Below are positions 6,519 through 7,126 of a stretch of 7,126 nt of DNA, piece after piece. The first letter of the stretch is position 1, and each line of letters starts with the position of its first letter. Under the pieces are notes generated by a model. It was given only the letters and a program-made list of their open reading frames with translations, made no database searches and was not told the origin of the DNA. The stretch lies in contig DAIDJH010000091.1 of NCBI GenBank assembly GCA_027451425.1, forward strand, positions 1 to 7,126. Direction: 5' to 3'. The translations under genes were made by a program, and so were the position numbers. Origin of the DNA: Bdellovibrionales bacterium. Its GTDB lineage: Bacteria; Bdellovibrionota; Bdellovibrionia; Bdellovibrionales; UBA1609.

Positions 6519-7126
6519 AATACCTAAATTCAAATCGGTTCCGACCATTAACATCGAACCAGAAACCGTTTCGGTGTCGGACATCACGCCTGTTGAAAAA
6601 ACTTGATTGGAGCCTGAAACGTCCATTTTACCGCGAGCTTGGATAATCCCGGCCTCCACATACGGTTCAAAGATGAAAAACTTTTTGCTAGCCTCAAACA
6701 CCGCGCCCGTCATGTCATCGGTTAAATCGAACGTGGTGTAAATGCTAGGGCTACCAACATTGCCAGAAAAATTAAACTCATCCCACGTCCCAAATGCTTT
6801 TACAGACATATCCAATGGCAAATTCAACAGTTGTGAAAACGTCCATTTGAGGGCAAGCGAATCTGATTTGGCGCTCACGCCATTCACTGACGTCGACGGC
6901 AAGCCTTCAGCTTCAATTGTTATACCGAATGGCACGGTTACGGCGCCAAAAATTTGCGCTGACGGTAGCTCGGGGATTGACCCCGTACCAGCCGATTGCG
7001 AAAGGCTATTGATTGTAGGGGTATCTGCGCCGCCGCCAATCACTCCGACCTCAAAACCAAAGACATTACCGAGATCCGATGCGCCAGAAACCGACGTATA
7101 GGACCAGGCCGATGAAATGTCTTTCA
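6444..7126 (-). CDS. Probable outer-membrane beta-barrel protein, C-terminal part (5' end outside window)
   Basis: The minus-strand frame is open from the window edge (about residue K of KDISSAWSYTS, first full codon 7122-7124) to the TAA at 6444-6446, giving about 226 visible residues. A GTG at 7041-7043 could be mistaken for a start, but the reading frame continues upstream without a stop and with sensible sequence, so the gene almost certainly begins outside. The protein has no cytoplasmic enzyme motifs. It is rich in alternating polar/hydrophobic strands such as LALKWTF, MSVKAFGTW, FFIFEPYVEAGI and LGILRLGAEVGS, separated by Gly/Ser/Asp/Thr turns. It ends in AAAKLSLYF, an amphipathic last strand with a C-terminal Phe, the recognition signal for the Bam machinery. 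It may belong to a DUF6588-like family of outer-membrane proteins, but I recall that only loosely. Function is unknown. It converges with the histidine kinase gene, overlapping it by 75 bp. Confidence 0.72.
   Translation of the reverse strand, partial: KDISSAWSYTSVSGASDLGNVFGFEVGVIGGGADTPTINSLSQSAGTGSIPELPSAQIFGAVTVPFGITIEAEGLPSTSVNGVSAKSDSLALKWTFSQLLNLPLDMSVKAFGTWDEFNFSGNVGSPSIYTTFDLTDDMTGAVFEASKKFFIFEPYVEAGIIQARGKMDVSGSNQVFSTGVMSDTETVSGSMLMVGTDLNLGILRLGAEVGSVFNDTRAAAKLSLYF

Noticed and set aside
7041..7043. GTG as the real start of the minus-strand outer-membrane gene
   Set aside because: The frame stays open upstream to the window edge with compatible sequence (SDLGNVFGFEVG), and there would be no signal peptide after the GTG. 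The gene is better called partial.
6742..7101. 119-codon plus-strand open frame
   Set aside because: It is antisense to the beta-barrel gene, has no ribosome binding site and no recognisable domain. It is a shadow of the real gene.
1..7126. CRISPR arrays, tRNA/rRNA genes, insertion sequences or toxin-antitoxin pairs
   Set aside because: I saw no regularly spaced repeats, tRNA-like cloverleaf, transposase motifs or flanking inverted repeats. Almost all of the window is accounted for by seven ordinary genes, so I do not claim a new defence or mobile system.

Overview
The window looks like an ordinary stretch of a Gram-negative bacterial chromosome. An extracytoplasmic polysaccharide cluster (about 1-4277) is followed by a CusRS-like two-component regulator (4370-6518) and the C-terminal part of a probable outer-membrane beta-barrel protein (6444 to beyond 7126, minus strand). 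The Gram-negative assignment rests on three things: a WecE-type sugar aminotransferase, a Wzy/WaaL-type membrane protein, and a protein ending in a beta-barrel-like strand with a terminal Phe. No gene here fixes the species. The last protein vaguely recalls proteins of Bdellovibrio-like bacteria, but that is only an impression.

Layout. On the minus strand, a polytopic O-antigen ligase/polymerase-family protein (1895-582) is translationally coupled through an ATGA overlap to a UDP-glucuronate decarboxylase (585 to beyond position 1, cut by the window edge). A 79-bp divergent intergenic region separates this unit from a plus-strand pair. That pair is a dTDP-4-amino-4,6-dideoxygalactose transaminase (wecE-like, 1975-3096) and, 20 bp later, a GT4 glycosyltransferase (3117-4277). 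After a 92-bp intergenic region with a strong Shine-Dalgarno site comes an OmpR-family response regulator (4370-5047). Its cognate histidine kinase (5055-6518) starts 7 bp after it. The kinase gene runs 75 bp into the 3' end of the convergent outer-membrane gene.

How the parts fit. The decarboxylase would supply UDP-xylose and the transaminase dTDP-Fuc4N. The glycosyltransferase would add a sugar to the growing glycan, and the Wzy_C protein would polymerise it or ligate it outside the cytoplasm. This would be an O-antigen, capsule or exopolysaccharide containing pentose and amino-deoxy sugars. The two-component system resembles metal-responsive CusR/CusS, but no metal-efflux gene is visible. 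Its targets may be the flanking envelope genes or may lie elsewhere.

I found no RNA gene, mobile element, CRISPR array or clearly novel system. The points most worth a second look are the kinase H-box with Ala at the phosphatase Thr/Asn position, the antisense 3' overlap, and the clustering of CGATCG sites in the regulator half of the window.
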